A program made the translations under genes and the position numbers. A stretch of 64,000 nt of DNA. Origin: Jaltomata sinuosa. Lineage: Eukaryota > Streptophyta > Magnoliopsida > Solanales > Solanaceae. Under the pieces are notes generated by a model that was given only the letters and a program-made list of their open reading frames with translations, was not told the DNA's origin and ran no database searches. Shown here one piece after another: positions 10,330 through 21,639 of the stretch. The number at the start of each line of letters is the position of its first letter. Position 1 is the stretch's first letter. The stretch covers positions 124,001 to 188,000 of the forward strand of contig QJPP01003155.1 of NCBI GenBank assembly GCA_003996215.1, given 5' to 3'.

Positions 10330-10703
10330 ATGTCTGGCATTTTGTCTAAGGGCAAAGATTATAGGCCGGCTCCTTCCGAGCCGAGTATTAACGAGATCCT
10401 CCCCTATTCTTATTCTTTTGACAAAGACTTCTCATCTCTGAATAGTGGGAGGGTTAAATAGGATGGTAGGCCTGTGAGCAAGTTGAGTTCCATCACAAGA
10501 AAAATGTGACCTAGTCACTGTTCGGAAGGATTGTGGCTGGTTGGCCGATAAATTTCGAGTTCAAGCTCCTCATCCTTTCGAACGCGTCACGTTTTCTTGT
10601 GCTAATAGGACCTTTGTCTGCACCTACCCATTCAACATGGGTCTCAGGGACCCAATGGATGAAGCAACTATTTCGTTTTGCAATACCTTCAAGATGTGCC
10701 TGG
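10330..10703 (+). pseudogene. Antisense ORF of the Tat-like element, 5' part (disrupted)
   Basis: ATG at 10330 opens MSGILSKGKDYRPAPSEPS, followed by stops near 10459 and 10506 and a frame change; after about 10540 a second coding stretch includes WLADKFRVQAPHPFERVTF and NMGLRDPMDEATISFCNTF. The style (PFNMGLRDPMDEAT) is that of the plant transposon-associated proteins encoded antisense in Tat/Ogre-type elements. The reading frame runs straight into the CCTGG target site at 10699-10703 and resumes at 20525 beyond the inserted element. Function is unknown; published Tat elements carry such extra ORFs between gag/pol and an LTR. The ORF lies opposite to gag and ends close to gag's end. Stops show it is dead. 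Confidence 0.65.
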
Positions 10704-12887
10704 TGTTGACACCCAATTTTGGCATGATATTTTTCAAAATTAACATTTTAAAGATTTTTATTCATTAAAATGCACAGAATATAATTTTGACATATTTTTT
10801 CAATGTTAACACAATTTATTGATAATTATTCTCTTTTTTAAAAATATTGATAAAGTATCAATATTTTTTATTCATTTTAATTAATATTATCATTAATTTT
10901 TGTCACAATCATTTTTTCGTAAATAAATATTATTTGATTTTATTAAATCATCAATTGTCTTTAATTTAAATGACATTCTTTCACATACTGTTAGATAAAA
11001 TTTTTTTAGTTTTTACACAATCCATTAATATATAAAAGTGGAGAAGATATTTTTTACACAGATAAATAAATAGCCCATGATTTTAGATAAATCATGGTTT
11101 TGAGCACACGATTTTGATAGCCCCTGATTTTGCAACAAATAGTTTCGCCACCTAGATGGTTTAGGGTTTTAAGTTATCTATAAAGTCTCTCATATACATT
11201 ACACATTCTTGGGTGGTGGATAATTTCCAAATTTAGCAAAAACCTCAAAGTTTTTTCTTCCCTCTTCCCCTTCACTGTTCACCGAAGCTCCACCACCACC
11301 CGTCGTCGGAATCCGGTGAAGAACAAACAACCACCCATCCTACCTCCTTCTCTAACTACCCACTATTTCCCCTTCACCTCACTTCTATTCTCTGCTCCAG
11401 CCAACCACCATCATTCTCAACCCGCACACTTCACCATCGCTCCACCAGACCCCGAAACTCTCGCGTCCACAACCTCTCTCTTCTCCGACGAACAAGCTAA
11501 CACCAAAACCCACCAACAAACTCCCTTTCCATACCAGAGTACGAGAAGCTTCGGTCCATTTTCCTTTCCTCTTGCTCGATTTCTACCATTAACGGCGAGC
11601 TCGGAGCTCTGAACTCTGACTAGAACCCATAGGTAGGCTGAACCACCAAATGTCGAATTCAGCCAAAATTTGACTGGAAAACAGAACTTCCGGTGACTCT
11701 CTTCCTCTTTTGCCCTTTTGCATATATTTGTGTATATATTTTAGCCTTTGGGTGTTCATTGGTTTGCTCTGATTGACCTTATCTCCGTTGTTATTTGTTG
11801 AACTGATTGTGTCAATATTCTACGACAATCTTGTTTTTCTCCATTTGTTTGCTACTGATCATGAATTCTATTTTTGTTTAGATTAATGGCTGTTTGAATG
11901 AACTGATTTTTACCATTGTTGGTTATTAAATATTAACTCCTTTGTGATATGCTCTTTGTTATATTGCTTTTGACTTTTATGTTAGTTTTTAGCTAATTAT
12001 TGCACTATTTAACGTTATGTGATGATATTTTTTAGTTTTCTTGGTGGGTTGTTTCATACCTCACTGTTTGTTAATATAACCTTGAAACTTTTTCCAAGTA
12101 TCTTTTATTTCTTTATTGGTATTTTGACTTATATTGAATAAATACTCTATTTAATTGGTCAATGAAAAAATCTCTCAGTCAGATTTTTGAGGCCTCCCCA
12201 TAATAAAAGACGGATGTTATTTTGAGTTCGATTATTTCATATCGAATATCAATTTAATTGGCCGATGAAGAAATATTTATCGATTTTCAAGGCCTCCAAT
12301 GTATATATGACGGGTTTTATTTTTCATTTATAATTTCATTGATTTATTTTTTATTAATATTCGTTCATTACTAATACTTTTACTAAGTATGTTTACAGGT
12401 ACTCAGAGTTGCTTTTCGAAGAAGTCATTCAAATTAAAATTTGTGGATCTTGTAAAATTCTTTATTTTATTTACTCATTTTAGCTAACAATAGGCAAATA
12501 TTAGGCCGTCTTTTTAAAAAGTTTTTTGGCTAACGATAGGCAAATATTAGGCCGTCTCTTTCCTTGGATTCTTTGAATTTTGGAGAGTCTTTTTCTCTAA
12601 CTCTGAAGAATCAAAATATTTATTTTATCTCCTTAATTAAAAAAATGAGTTCACCCGGGAACCACCGTTTGGATTCTGAAGGATGCCTAACCCCTCCCTT
12701 TGGAATAACTTGAACCCTTACCTAGAATCTAACTGGTTTCGTAGACTAAAATTTATTGTTTAATAAAAAAAGTTTCCTGATTTTCTTAAAATTAGGTGGC
12801 AACTCTCTTTCTCTCTAAATTATTTTAAAAAATTAATTATTTTTCGAGTCCCAAAGTCAGATCTTATTGAAAAGTAGGATCATAACA
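10704..12887 (+). repeat. 5' LTR of the Ogre/LARD-like element
   Basis: TGTTGACACCC...GGATCATAACA, 2,184 bp. A TATA box CTATAAAG (11178-11185) is followed by a leader with ACCACCACCCGTCG. Small Pro/Ser-rich frames near 11316-11612 are not conserved as protein in the other LTR. Confidence 0.9.
11178..11185 (+). promoter_or_regulatory. TATA box of the 5' LTR
   Basis: CTATAAAG about 480 bp into the LTR, identical in the partner LTR (18799-18806). The conservation in both copies supports use as the core promoter. Confidence 0.55.
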
Positions 12888-12890
12888 TAA

Positions 12891-12909
12891 TGGTGACTCT
12901 GCTGGAAAT
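12891..12909 (+). other. Primer-binding site of the Ogre/LARD-like element
   Basis: TGGTGACTCTGCTGGAAAT begins 3 bp after the LTR end. The TGG start and the GACTC(T/C)GCTGG core match the primer site style of Ogre-type elements. Confidence 0.7.
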
Positions 12910-13836
12910 CTTAAGGTTCTAACCATTATGAATTCATTTTTTCAAATTGAGGAGATTTTATTTTGTACATTATTTTACTCATTCTTTTTAATTTTTTATT
13001 TGTACCTTATATATTTTGTTAATTATTTTTAAATTGTATATTCTTTACATTACTTTATTATTCATTCATTATTTATTTCATTATATGTACGCTGTCATTG
13101 CATTCATGACATATTGGTTCCGCCAAATGGCAAACTTAGAATGTATTAGGAAAAAAGAAATTACGCGTGTCTTCGCGGTTGCTTCTCCACTTAAAACCAA
13201 AGTTTTTGAAACAATAAACAATTCGCTGGTTCGAGGTCGGCCGACACTTGTTTATTGTCTCAGCCCGCAATTGTCCACTGGGGTACCTAGTCTTTTTTCA
13301 AAGCCCACTCTAATCTACCTAGCGTAGAGCGAAATCAAACCCCTGAATTAAGCATTAACCTAAGTTGACTCGATACTCAAGAGGTATAGATCCCATTAGA
13401 AGACCACCTTGTGTTCAAATTGGTCCATGGCCTAAAAGGACAATCATTCAATTATTTATTTTAACTTGAAGGATGCGTATGTCGAGCTGTACGAACCATT
13501 GTTCCTCGGGGTTGAAAATTTATTATTTTTATAGATAGTTTATTTTATTGTAATCAAAAGAAGATTTTCATTTGAAAAGTTCTCAGAGATGTCAAGAAAT
13601 TCAAGATTGGAGGACCTCCAAGGCGGCTTAAGTTTAGGTTGTACCCCTTTGTGGGATTTATATTTATTTTTACATCCATCCCATATTTTGTATCCCATTT
13701 AATTTATTCATAAATTTGTATAAGTATATTTTTGGGGGTAATGAATTGTTTCACAAATGATATACACATTCTTCAATCGTTAGGCTTACCTTTGGCTTAA
13801 AGGTCACATGTATACTAGGACGCGTTATACATTATT
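12910..13836 (+). other. Leader region of the Ogre/LARD-like element, no gene seen
   Basis: AT-rich sequence with short chance frames only. A frame at 13016-13327 starts as hydrophobic low-complexity peptide and shows no family resemblance. Confidence 0.5.
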
Positions 13837-14144
13837 GAGATAATGCACAAGTACCCCCCCTAAACTATACCTGAAGTTGCTATGACACACCTAAAATTTA
13901 CGAGGGTCCTATTACCCCCTAAACTCATTTTTTCTGTATTTTGGTGCTCCTTTTTGCTGATGTGGCTGCCAAGTAGCAGAATATTTTTGTGTTCCTTTTG
14001 TGTTGACATGGCAGCCATGTCAGCATAAAAAGAGCACAAAAATACAGAAAAAATGAGTTTAGGGGGGTAATAGGACCCCTACAAAGTTTAGGTATGTCGT
14101 AGCAATTTCGGGTATAGTTTAGGGAGGTACTTGTGCCTTATCTC
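13837..14144. mobile_element. Mutator-type foldback MITE
   Basis: Nearly the whole 308 bp is one inverted repeat: GAGATAATGCACAAGTAC at the left mirrors GAGATAAGGCACAAGTAC at the right, and the arms continue through CCTAAACTATACC and CTAAACTCATTTTTTCTGTA to a short centre near 13985. It is flanked by a perfect 9-bp direct repeat TACATTATT (13828-13836 and 14145-14153), the size made by Mutator-family transposases. No coding capacity. Confidence 0.85.
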
Positions 14145-14153
14145 TACATTATT

Positions 14154-16100
14154 TATGTGCTAAATTCTACCTAATTTTTTATTCATACTTATTTGGTTTT
14201 TGTGTTTAATAAACATGTTTTGATTTAGATATGATTACTTATTTCAAAGTTTGGAACTACGTTTAACCTGATTCCTGGCTCAACGGAATACGTAGGTGCC
14301 TTATAGGCTCAGTCATATTTCCCGTAAGCTTTCTAATCATTTGAAATAGAAACTGGGGCAGAATTTTTGAGAGGGTCTCAAAATTCTACAGAAGATGGTG
14401 TTTGCTACAAGATTGAATACACAAAGTTGTTGAAGTCGAAACTAGGGCAGAATTTTTGAGAAAGGTCCTCAAAATTCCACCAGAACAGCAAAGAGAGCAA
14501 CATCTTATGTTGAACTCTATGAAGCGTCAAATAGACAAATTAGGAGAGCTTTTGATTGAGTTGTGACACTCTATTTTATTATTTTTTCATGATTATCCTG
14601 TTTTCACTCATTTCTCTTTGCATTAATTTTTGTGCATATATTTGACATTCTTTCAAAGATAATATATTTTATGACATATCTGCACGAACTACGCACACCT
14701 GATTCTCATCTCTTGAGGTGAGATACGTAGGCATCCCTTTTTGGGTTCGGTATTTCTTATTTAAAAATCAAAAGAAAATAATCTTAAGAATCACATCTTT
14801 GATTTTGTTGGTGCTAAAACAGTTTGAAATATGCAAAATAATTAATATAATTGAGATTATTGACTTTGTGGTGAATAATAAGTTCTTTTGGTACCTCTTA
14901 GTCTTATCTCTGTGATGCTTGAGAATATTTTCTTGCATTCATTCAAAATAAGTATAAAAATCAATCTCATTGTTTCATGTGCATTGTGTGTTCAGAATTT
15001 AGATTAAATTCAATTACATTGCATTGTTGATCTAGAACTTGACCTGAATGTTGATTGAGGCAAAATCTTCAGTAATATTTGATTTGGGAAAGGATTGTAG
15101 GCCTTCTTTGATCTTTTTGTGCCTTTCATTGCCTACCAAATGACGTTAATCCCTAGTATGTCCCCCTTTGAGCCTGAAGCTTTTTCTTTGGATAACTACA
15201 TCTTAGCCTATATCCTTCTGAGTGCTTATATGCACTATCCTCTCTTGGCCCGACCTCCTTGAGTGCACTGAAGATGTGCAAATTATCGAAGAAGATTCAA
15301 GTTTGAAGTTGTCAAAAATATAAAATCCCTGAAAGTCAAGGATACAAAACGACTTCAAAAGAAAAGAAAGAATTCAAAAACTCCCCACAAGGTCAAGACA
15401 AGGAGAAACAATGAAGAAAAATACTCCAACAATAATGGAAAAGTGAAAGAAAGAAGAAGACATCCGAAAAAGGGAGAGAAAACTCTGATAAGCAAAGATT
15501 CTGAAGAAGTCAGAACAGAAGAATGGGACAACGAAGAAGTTAAAGTGCTCAGCAAAAGCACAAATAGTGTGTAATGCTCAAGGAGAGATTAAGTCATTTA
15601 CATCCCAAATAAATATCCTACCCATCCCTAAGCCTACATTACAAGCCGAATACAAGCCCTACGTGATATTATTTCAAATGTTCTCACATTAGTGGAGATT
15701 TACATGAAGGCCAAGCATATGGCATCACAATTGCATGCATTGATTATTATTTTTGAGTGTGAGTGTTCTTTGAAAATATCTCAAATCAAATACTTCATAT
15801 ATGTGCAAATGAGGACTTTTTTTTATGGTGAGAGCACTCGAAACATGAGGATAGGTATAATTCAAAACCTTTATTTGAAGCTAGACGAATAAATCTTGTC
15901 GATACTTAGGTATGGTTGAGGTACCAGTTGAAGCTATATAAATTACCTCAAAGTCTATCTCACTCAAATGAGAAGTAATTGAGAAAACATTTCATGCAAT
16001 ACTGATTGTTGATACCAACTGCAGTTAAGACTTGATTCTCTCTTCACATATTTCATTATTCGAAATGATATTGGGGCAAGCACCCACCTTCCTGTCGAGT
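14154..16100 (+). other. Interior of the Ogre/LARD-like element without recognisable genes
   Basis: Contains two TACGTAGG(T/C) segments (14289-14325 and 14723-14755, the latter ACGTAGGCATCCC..GGGTTCGGTA), a motif commonly seen in Tat/Ogre-like leaders. A purine-rich stretch at 15340-15560 gives only Lys/Glu-rich frames on the plus strand. No gag, protease, RT or integrase motif was found on either strand. Confidence 0.55.
14349..14482 (+). repeat. Duplicated hairpin repeat with GGGCAGAATTTTTGAG
   Basis: GAAACT(G/A)GGGCAGAATTTTTGAG occurs twice about 90 bp apart. Each copy can fold on itself: AGAATTTTTGAGA with TCTCAAAATTCT (14360-14387), and GAATTTTTGAG with CTCAAAATTC (14450-14477). Confidence 0.65.
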
Positions 16101-16132
16101 GGCATTTTCTTATTAAAATTGAGTTGTTGATT

Positions 16133-16627
16133 TGTCAACCTGACATGTTGAGTTGTTACCTTGTTAAAATGATACATTTTAAAAAAAAATGGGTTGTCAT
16201 CCCGTTCAAAATGACATACTTTTAAAATTATATTGTCATTTCGTTCAAAATGATATTTTTTTTTCAAATGGATTGTCAGTCCGTTCAAAATGACAGATTT
16301 CTTAAAATGGGTTGTCATCCCATTCAAAATGACATGTTTCTTTAAAAAGAATCTTTATCTCAATCAAATTAACACATTTTATAAAAAATTGAGTTATCAT
16401 CCCGTTTAAAATGACATGCTTTTTAAAATTGTATTGTCATTCCGTTCAAAATGACATATTTTTTTTCAAATGGGTTGTCATTCTGTTCAAAATGAATGAT
16501 TTCTTAAAATGAGTTGTCATCCTATTCAAAATAACATATTTCTTTAAAAAGAATCTTTATCTCAATCAAATTGACACATTTTTTTAAAAATTGTGTTGTC
16601 ATCCTGTTCAAAATGATGTATTTTTCA
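16133..16627 (+). repeat. Tandem array, sub-array 1 (TGTCAT-N10-ATGACA units)
   Basis: About nine AT-rich units of roughly 40-60 bp, each with a variant of TTGTCATCCCGTTCAAAATGACA; example stem 16195-16200 with 16211-16216. A higher-order repeat of about 200 bp is marked by GAATCTTTATCTCAATCAAA near 16349 and 16551. Confidence 0.8.
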
Positions 16628-18045
16628 TGTTGGGTTGTCACCTCATTTAAAGTGACATATCAAATTCACGTTGGGTCATTCGCCTTTCAATGAGATATGT
16701 TGGGTTGTCACCTCGTTCAAAGTGACATATCAAATTCAAGTTGGGTTGTTCGCCTTTCAATGTGGCATGTTGGATTGTCACCTCGTTCAAAGTGGCATAT
16801 CAAATTCAAGTTGGGTCATCCGCCTTTCAATGAGACATGTTGGGTTGTCACCTCATTCAAAGTGACATATCAAATTCAAGTTGGATTGTCCGCCTTTTAA
16901 TGAGACATGTTGGGTTGTCATCTCATTCAAAGTGACATATCAAATTAGATTGGTTTGTCCGCCTTTCAATAAGACATGTTTGGTTGTTACCTCATTCAAA
17001 GTGACATATCAAATTCAAATTGGGTGATCCACCTTTCAATGAGACATGTTGAGTTGTCACCTCGTTCAAAGTGACATATCAAATTCAAGTTGGATCATTC
17101 GCCTTTCAATGAGACATGTTGAGTTGTCACCTTGTTCAAAGTGACATATCAAATTCAGATTGGGTCGTCCGCCTTTCAATAAGACTTGTTGGGTTGTCAC
17201 CTCATTTAAAGTGACATATGAAATTCAAGTTGGGTCGTCCACCTTTCAATGAGATCTATTGGGTTCTCACCTCGTTCAAAGTGATATATCAAATTCAAGT
17301 TGGGTCATCTGCCTTTTAATGAGATATGTTGGGTTGTCACTTCGTTCAAAGTGACATATTAAATTCAAGTTGGGTCGTTCGCCTTTCAATGAAACATGTT
17401 GGTTATCACCTTGTTCAAAGTGACATATCAAATTCAGATTGGGTCGTTCATTTTTCAATGAGACATATTAGGTTGTCACCTCGTTCAAAGTGACATATTA
17501 AATTTAAGTTGGGTCATCCACATTTCGATAAGACATGTTGGGTTGTCACCTCGTTTAAAGTGACATATCAAATTCAAGTTGGGTCGTCCGCCTTTGAATG
17601 AGATACATTGGATTTTCACCTCATTCAAAGTGACATATCAAATTCAAGTTGGGTCGTTCGCCTTTCAATAAGACATATTGGGTTGTCACCTCGTTCAAAG
17701 TGACATATGAAATTTAGATTGGTCGTCCGCCTTTCAGTGAGACATGTTGGGTTGTCACCTCATTTGATGTGACATATCAAATTTAAATTTGGTCGTCCGC
17801 CTTTCAATGAGATATATTGGGTTGTCACCTCATTCAAATTGAAATATCAAATTCAGATTGGGTCGTCCACTTTTTAAAGAAACAAAATTAGGTCGTCCAT
17901 TTTTCAATGAGACAAAGTTGGGTCGTTCGCCTTTTAATGAGACATGTTGGGTTGTCAACTCATTCAAAGTGACATATCAAATTCAAGTTAGGTCGTCCGC
18001 CTTTCAAAGAGACAAGTTAGATCGTCCACCTTTCAACGAGATAGG
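16628..18045 (+). repeat. 70-bp tandem array, sub-array 2 (TGTCAC-N10-GTGACA units)
   Basis: About 19-20 head-to-tail copies of a 70-bp unit: GTTGGGTTGTCACCTCGTTC, then AAAGTGACATATCAAATTCA, then AGTTGGGTCGTCCGCCTTTC, then AATGAGACAT. Unit starts at 16629, 16699, 16769, 16839 and 16909 fix the period; later units carry small indels. Open frames across it are by-products of the repeat, since 70 is not divisible by three. Confidence 0.92.
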
Positions 18046-18305
18046 TACACAATTTTGTATCCCCGGTGCCACACAGGTTGACACTAGGTGATTTTGTAAA
18101 ACAATGTCGAAGTACGTGATTATTTTTTGTCCTAGAATATTTTTTCCTTCTTTCTTATTAATTCAACTCGCCAGCAGACAAAGAGTATTTTCAAAACTCT
18201 ATCAAAGTCTGGCATCATTCTGTGCATATGCCATTCTTTTTTTTATCGAGCCAAAATTGGCTACACATCAATGTCTTCGATCAAAGATTCTTTCATCATC
18301 ACTTA

Positions 18306-18320
18306 GTGAAGAGGGGCAGT
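18306..18320 (+). other. Polypurine tract of the Ogre/LARD-like element
   Basis: GTGAAGAGGGGCAGT directly abuts the 3' LTR start at 18321, the expected second-strand primer site. Confidence 0.7.
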
Positions 18321-20519
18321 AGTTGACACCTAATTTTGGCATGATATTTTTTAAAATTAACATTTTAAAGATTTTTATTCATTAAATTGCACAGAATATA
18401 ATTTTGACATATTTTTTCAATGTTAACACAATTTATTGATAATTATTCTCATTTTTAAAAATTTTGAGATATTATCAATATTTTTTATTCAATTTAATTA
18501 ATTTTGATTATCGTTAATTTTTGTCACAATTATTTTCCCGTAAATAAATATTGTTTGATTTTATTAAATCATCAATTGTCTTTAATTTAAATGACATTCT
18601 TTCACATAATGTTAGATACATTTTCATTAGTTTTTTCATAGTCCATTAATACATTAAGGTGGAGAAGATATTTTTTACACAGATAAATAAATAGCCCATG
18701 GTTTTAGATAAATTATAATTTTGAGTACACAATTTTGATAGCCCATGGTTTTACAACAAATGGTTTTGCCACCTAGATGGTTTAGAGTTTTATGTTATCT
18801 ATAAAGTCTCTCATACACATTATACATTCTTGGGTGGTGGATATTTTCCAAATTTAGCAAGAAATCTCAAAGCTTTTTCTCCCCTCTTCCCCTTCACTGT
18901 TCACCGAAGCTCCACCACCACCCGTCGTAGAAATCTGGTGAAGAACAAACAACCACCCAACCTATCTCCTTTTCTGACTGCCCACTCTTTCCCCTTCACC
19001 TCACTTCTCTTCTCTGTTCCATCCAACCACCATCGTTATCCACCCGCACACTTTACCATCGCTCTACCAGACCCACAAACCAGACCCTGAAACTCCCGCA
19101 TCCACAACCCCTCTCTTCTCTGATGAACAAGTCAACACCAAAACCCACCAACAAACTCCCTTTCCATGCGGAGTCCGAGAAGCTTCGGTCCATTTTCCTT
19201 TTCTCTTGCTCGAGTTCTTCCATTAACGACGAGCTTGGAGCTCCGAACTCCAACCAGAACCTCCTGGTAGACTAAACCACCAAACGTCAAATTCAGCAAA
19301 AATTTGACTGGAAAACAGAACTTTTGGTGACTCTCTTCCTCTTATTCCTTTTTGCATATATTTGTGTATATAGTTTAGCCTTTGGGTGCTCATTGGTTTG
19401 CTCTAATTGACCTTATCTCTGTTGTTATTTATTGAACTGATTGTGTCAATATTCTCTGATAATGTTATTTTTCTCCATTTGTTTGCTACTGATCATGAAT
19501 TCTATTTTTGTTTAGATTAATGATTGTTTTAATGAACCGATTTTTTATCATTTTTGGTTATTAAATATTAACTCCTTTGTGATATGATCTTTGTTATATT
19601 GCTTTTGACTTTCATGTTAGTTTTTAGCTAATTTTTACACTGTTTAACGTTATGTGGTAATATTTTTTAGTTTTCTTGGTGGGTTATTTTATACCTCACT
19701 ATTTGTTGATAACCCTTGAAACTTTTTCCGAGTATTTTTTATTTCTTTATTGGTATTTTGACTTATATTGAATAGATACTCAATTTAATTGGCCAATGAA
19801 AAAATTTCTTCGTCAGATTTTCGAGACCTCCTAATAATAAAAGACGGATGTTATTTTGAGTTCAGTTATTTCATATTGAATATCTATTTAGTTGGCCGAT
19901 AAAGAATTTTTCATCAATTTTCAAGGCCTCCAATGTATATAAGACGGGTTTTATTTTTCATTTATTATTTCATTGATTTATTTTCTATTAATATTTTTTC
20001 ATTACTAACACTTTTACTAAGTGTGTTTACAGGTACTCAGAGTTGATTTTCGAAAAAGTCACTCGACTTAAAATTTGTGGATCTTGTAATTTTTTTTATT
20101 GTATTTATTCTTTTTAACTAACAATAGGCAAACATTAGGCCTTCTTTTTAAAAAGTTTTTTGCTAACGATAGGCAATATTAACCCGTCTCTTTCCTTGGA
20201 TTCTTCCAATTTTGGAGAGTCTTTTTCTCTAACTCTGAAGAATCGAAATATTTATTTCTCTCCTCAATTGAAAAATGAGTTCAGCCGAAAATCACCGTTG
20301 TGGATTCTGAAGGATGCCTAACGCCTTCCCTTTGGAATAACTTGGACACTTACTTAGAATCTAACTTGTTTCATAGACTAAAATTTATTCTTTAATAAAA
20401 AATATTTCCTGATTTTTCTAAAATTAGGTGGCGACTCTCTTTCTCTCTAAATTCTTCTAAATAATTAATTATTTTTTGAGTCCCAAAGTCAGATCTTATT
20501 GAAAAATAGGATCATAATA
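18321..20519 (+). repeat. 3' LTR of the Ogre/LARD-like element
   Basis: AGTTGACACC...GGATCATAATA, 2,199 bp, aligns end to end with 10704-12887; the terminal TG and CA have mutated to AG and TA. TATA box at 18799-18806. Many scattered differences indicate an insertion that is not recent. Confidence 0.9.
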
Positions 20520-21550
20520 CCTGGGCCAGCTCAGTCCTAGAGTGTGGAGGGTCGTTACGTGTCTACGAGCGCTGGCCACTTTAGTAGGTGAGGAGTTTTC
20601 TCTGAGTCATCGCTTCTCTTATATTCTCTTCGTTTGTTTTGAGAAGAGATAATTCAATTGACTGGTCCCAATAATAAGTCTCTTCTTGATAGTTTGGACG
20701 ATCCCAAAGATCAAGGTTGGGCCAACAGATTCATCATAGTGGTCCCTCATGACTTGTCCAAGAATCTTCACCCGGTGAATTGGAATTTCACTCGTAAGTG
20801 GTTTTAAGCTTTCCTCCTTTTTGTTCTTCTATATCTTACCCGGTTTCCAACCGTCATTTGTTTCTCACAACCCCCAAGTGGATTCCTCCTGCAGGAATAT
20901 TTTTGAGATACTTAGTTGGCAAGCTCCACTTGTTGGTCGAGAAAATTCTGAGTTTTGCTACCATTAGTGGGCATTCGTGGACCAACTTCTCCAATCATTT
21001 TAGCTGAAAAGATAAGAATCATGGTGGGTCCATTGTTCAGTGCCTGCGACCATTTCTTATTTTTTTCCGCTTCCTGATAGTTTTCCCTTCGCAGGTTTGT
21101 CTTCTGGCTCTATGATATTGTTGGCTAGGGCCGTTTCTCTAAGCCTGGTCGACTAAGAGCATGGTAGGGGTTTGCACGTTCTCGCAGGCGCCGCTAGTGG
21201 CCCTCCCTGCCAGGCCGCGCATACTCCCATCAAAAGAAGGAGGACCAAGAGACTTAAGTCCTCTTCGAAGAGGTATGATTTTGGGAGCATTAGTGTTGTC
21301 GAGATAACGGGTGGCGGACCATCAGAGATTGACCCCGAGGTTACTTTCCTATTTCGGGAGCTTGAGATGGCTGAGGGTGCCTTTAAGGAGTCTTCGTGCT
21401 CGATTTCCCAGCTAATGAGTCTTTCTTCCATTGGGTGCCTTTAAGGAGTCTTCATGCTCCAAGTTTTTGGCATCTATCTCAGAGTCTGCCTAGGGGTCAT
21501 TCCCCCCTTATAAGGGCAAGAGAGCCATTGTGGTGGACATGCCAAATTAA
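20520..21550 (+). pseudogene. Antisense ORF of the Tat-like element, 3' part (disrupted)
   Basis: After the second CCTGG copy the frame continues with QLSPRVWRVVTCLRALATLV and then breaks at stops near 20650. Later coding-like pieces include KRRRTKRLKSSSKRYDFGSI and PEVTFLFRELEMAEGAF (21220-21395) and end KGKRAIVVDMPN then TAA at 21548-21550. The basic cluster followed by an acidic helix-like stretch is seen directly; no enzymatic motif is recognised. The ORF ends less than 100 bp from the end of the oppositely oriented gag, so the two genes converge tail to tail. With one target copy ignored, the frame across the 9.8-kb insertion is continuous, which shows this was a single coding exon when the insertion happened. 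Confidence 0.65.
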
Positions 21551-21639
21551 AAAAGAAAAACTAGATAGCTATGGGTAAAACAAAAGATGCGAGGAAGCGT
21601 ACCTGACATTTTGATCGAGACCGCCTATTTTTTTTTTTT

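Larger units (their letters stand above)
10704..20519 (+). mobile_element. Non-autonomous Ogre/LARD-like LTR retrotransposon
   Basis: Two about 2.2-kb LTRs (10704-12887 and 18321-20519) flank a 5.4-kb interior, with a perfect 5-bp target duplication CCTGG at 10699-10703 and 20520-20524. The primer-binding site TGGTGACTCTGCTGG lies 3 bp after the 5' LTR, and the polypurine tract GAAGAGGGGCAGT abuts the 3' LTR; both are of the Ogre/Tat style. The interior holds no recognisable gag or pol: it contains two CAGAATTTTTGAG hairpin repeats, a MITE and a long tandem array. It therefore looks like a large retrotransposon derivative mobilised in trans. It inserted into the antisense ORF of the Tat-like element. 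Confidence 0.88.

Noticed and set aside
11316..11612. Pro/Ser/Thr-rich 98-codon frame in the Ogre/LARD-like LTR (and its partner at 18830-19090)
   Set aside because: The two LTR copies do not keep the same reading frame end; position and composition fit an untranslated LTR leader.
15355..15561. Minus-strand Leu/Ser/Phe frame of 68 codons
   Set aside because: Mirror of a purine-rich plus-strand stretch; no motif and no homologous frame.
16671..18091. Several overlapping frames through the 70-bp array, and the array as a possible CRISPR
   Set aside because: The unit is a contiguous 70-bp tandem with no unique spacers, and 70 is not a multiple of three, so frames are incidental; plant nuclear context.
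21172..21444. Plus-strand 90-codon frame as a separate gene
   Set aside because: It is the tail region of the antisense ORF of the Tat-like element, not an independent gene; its Met is internal.
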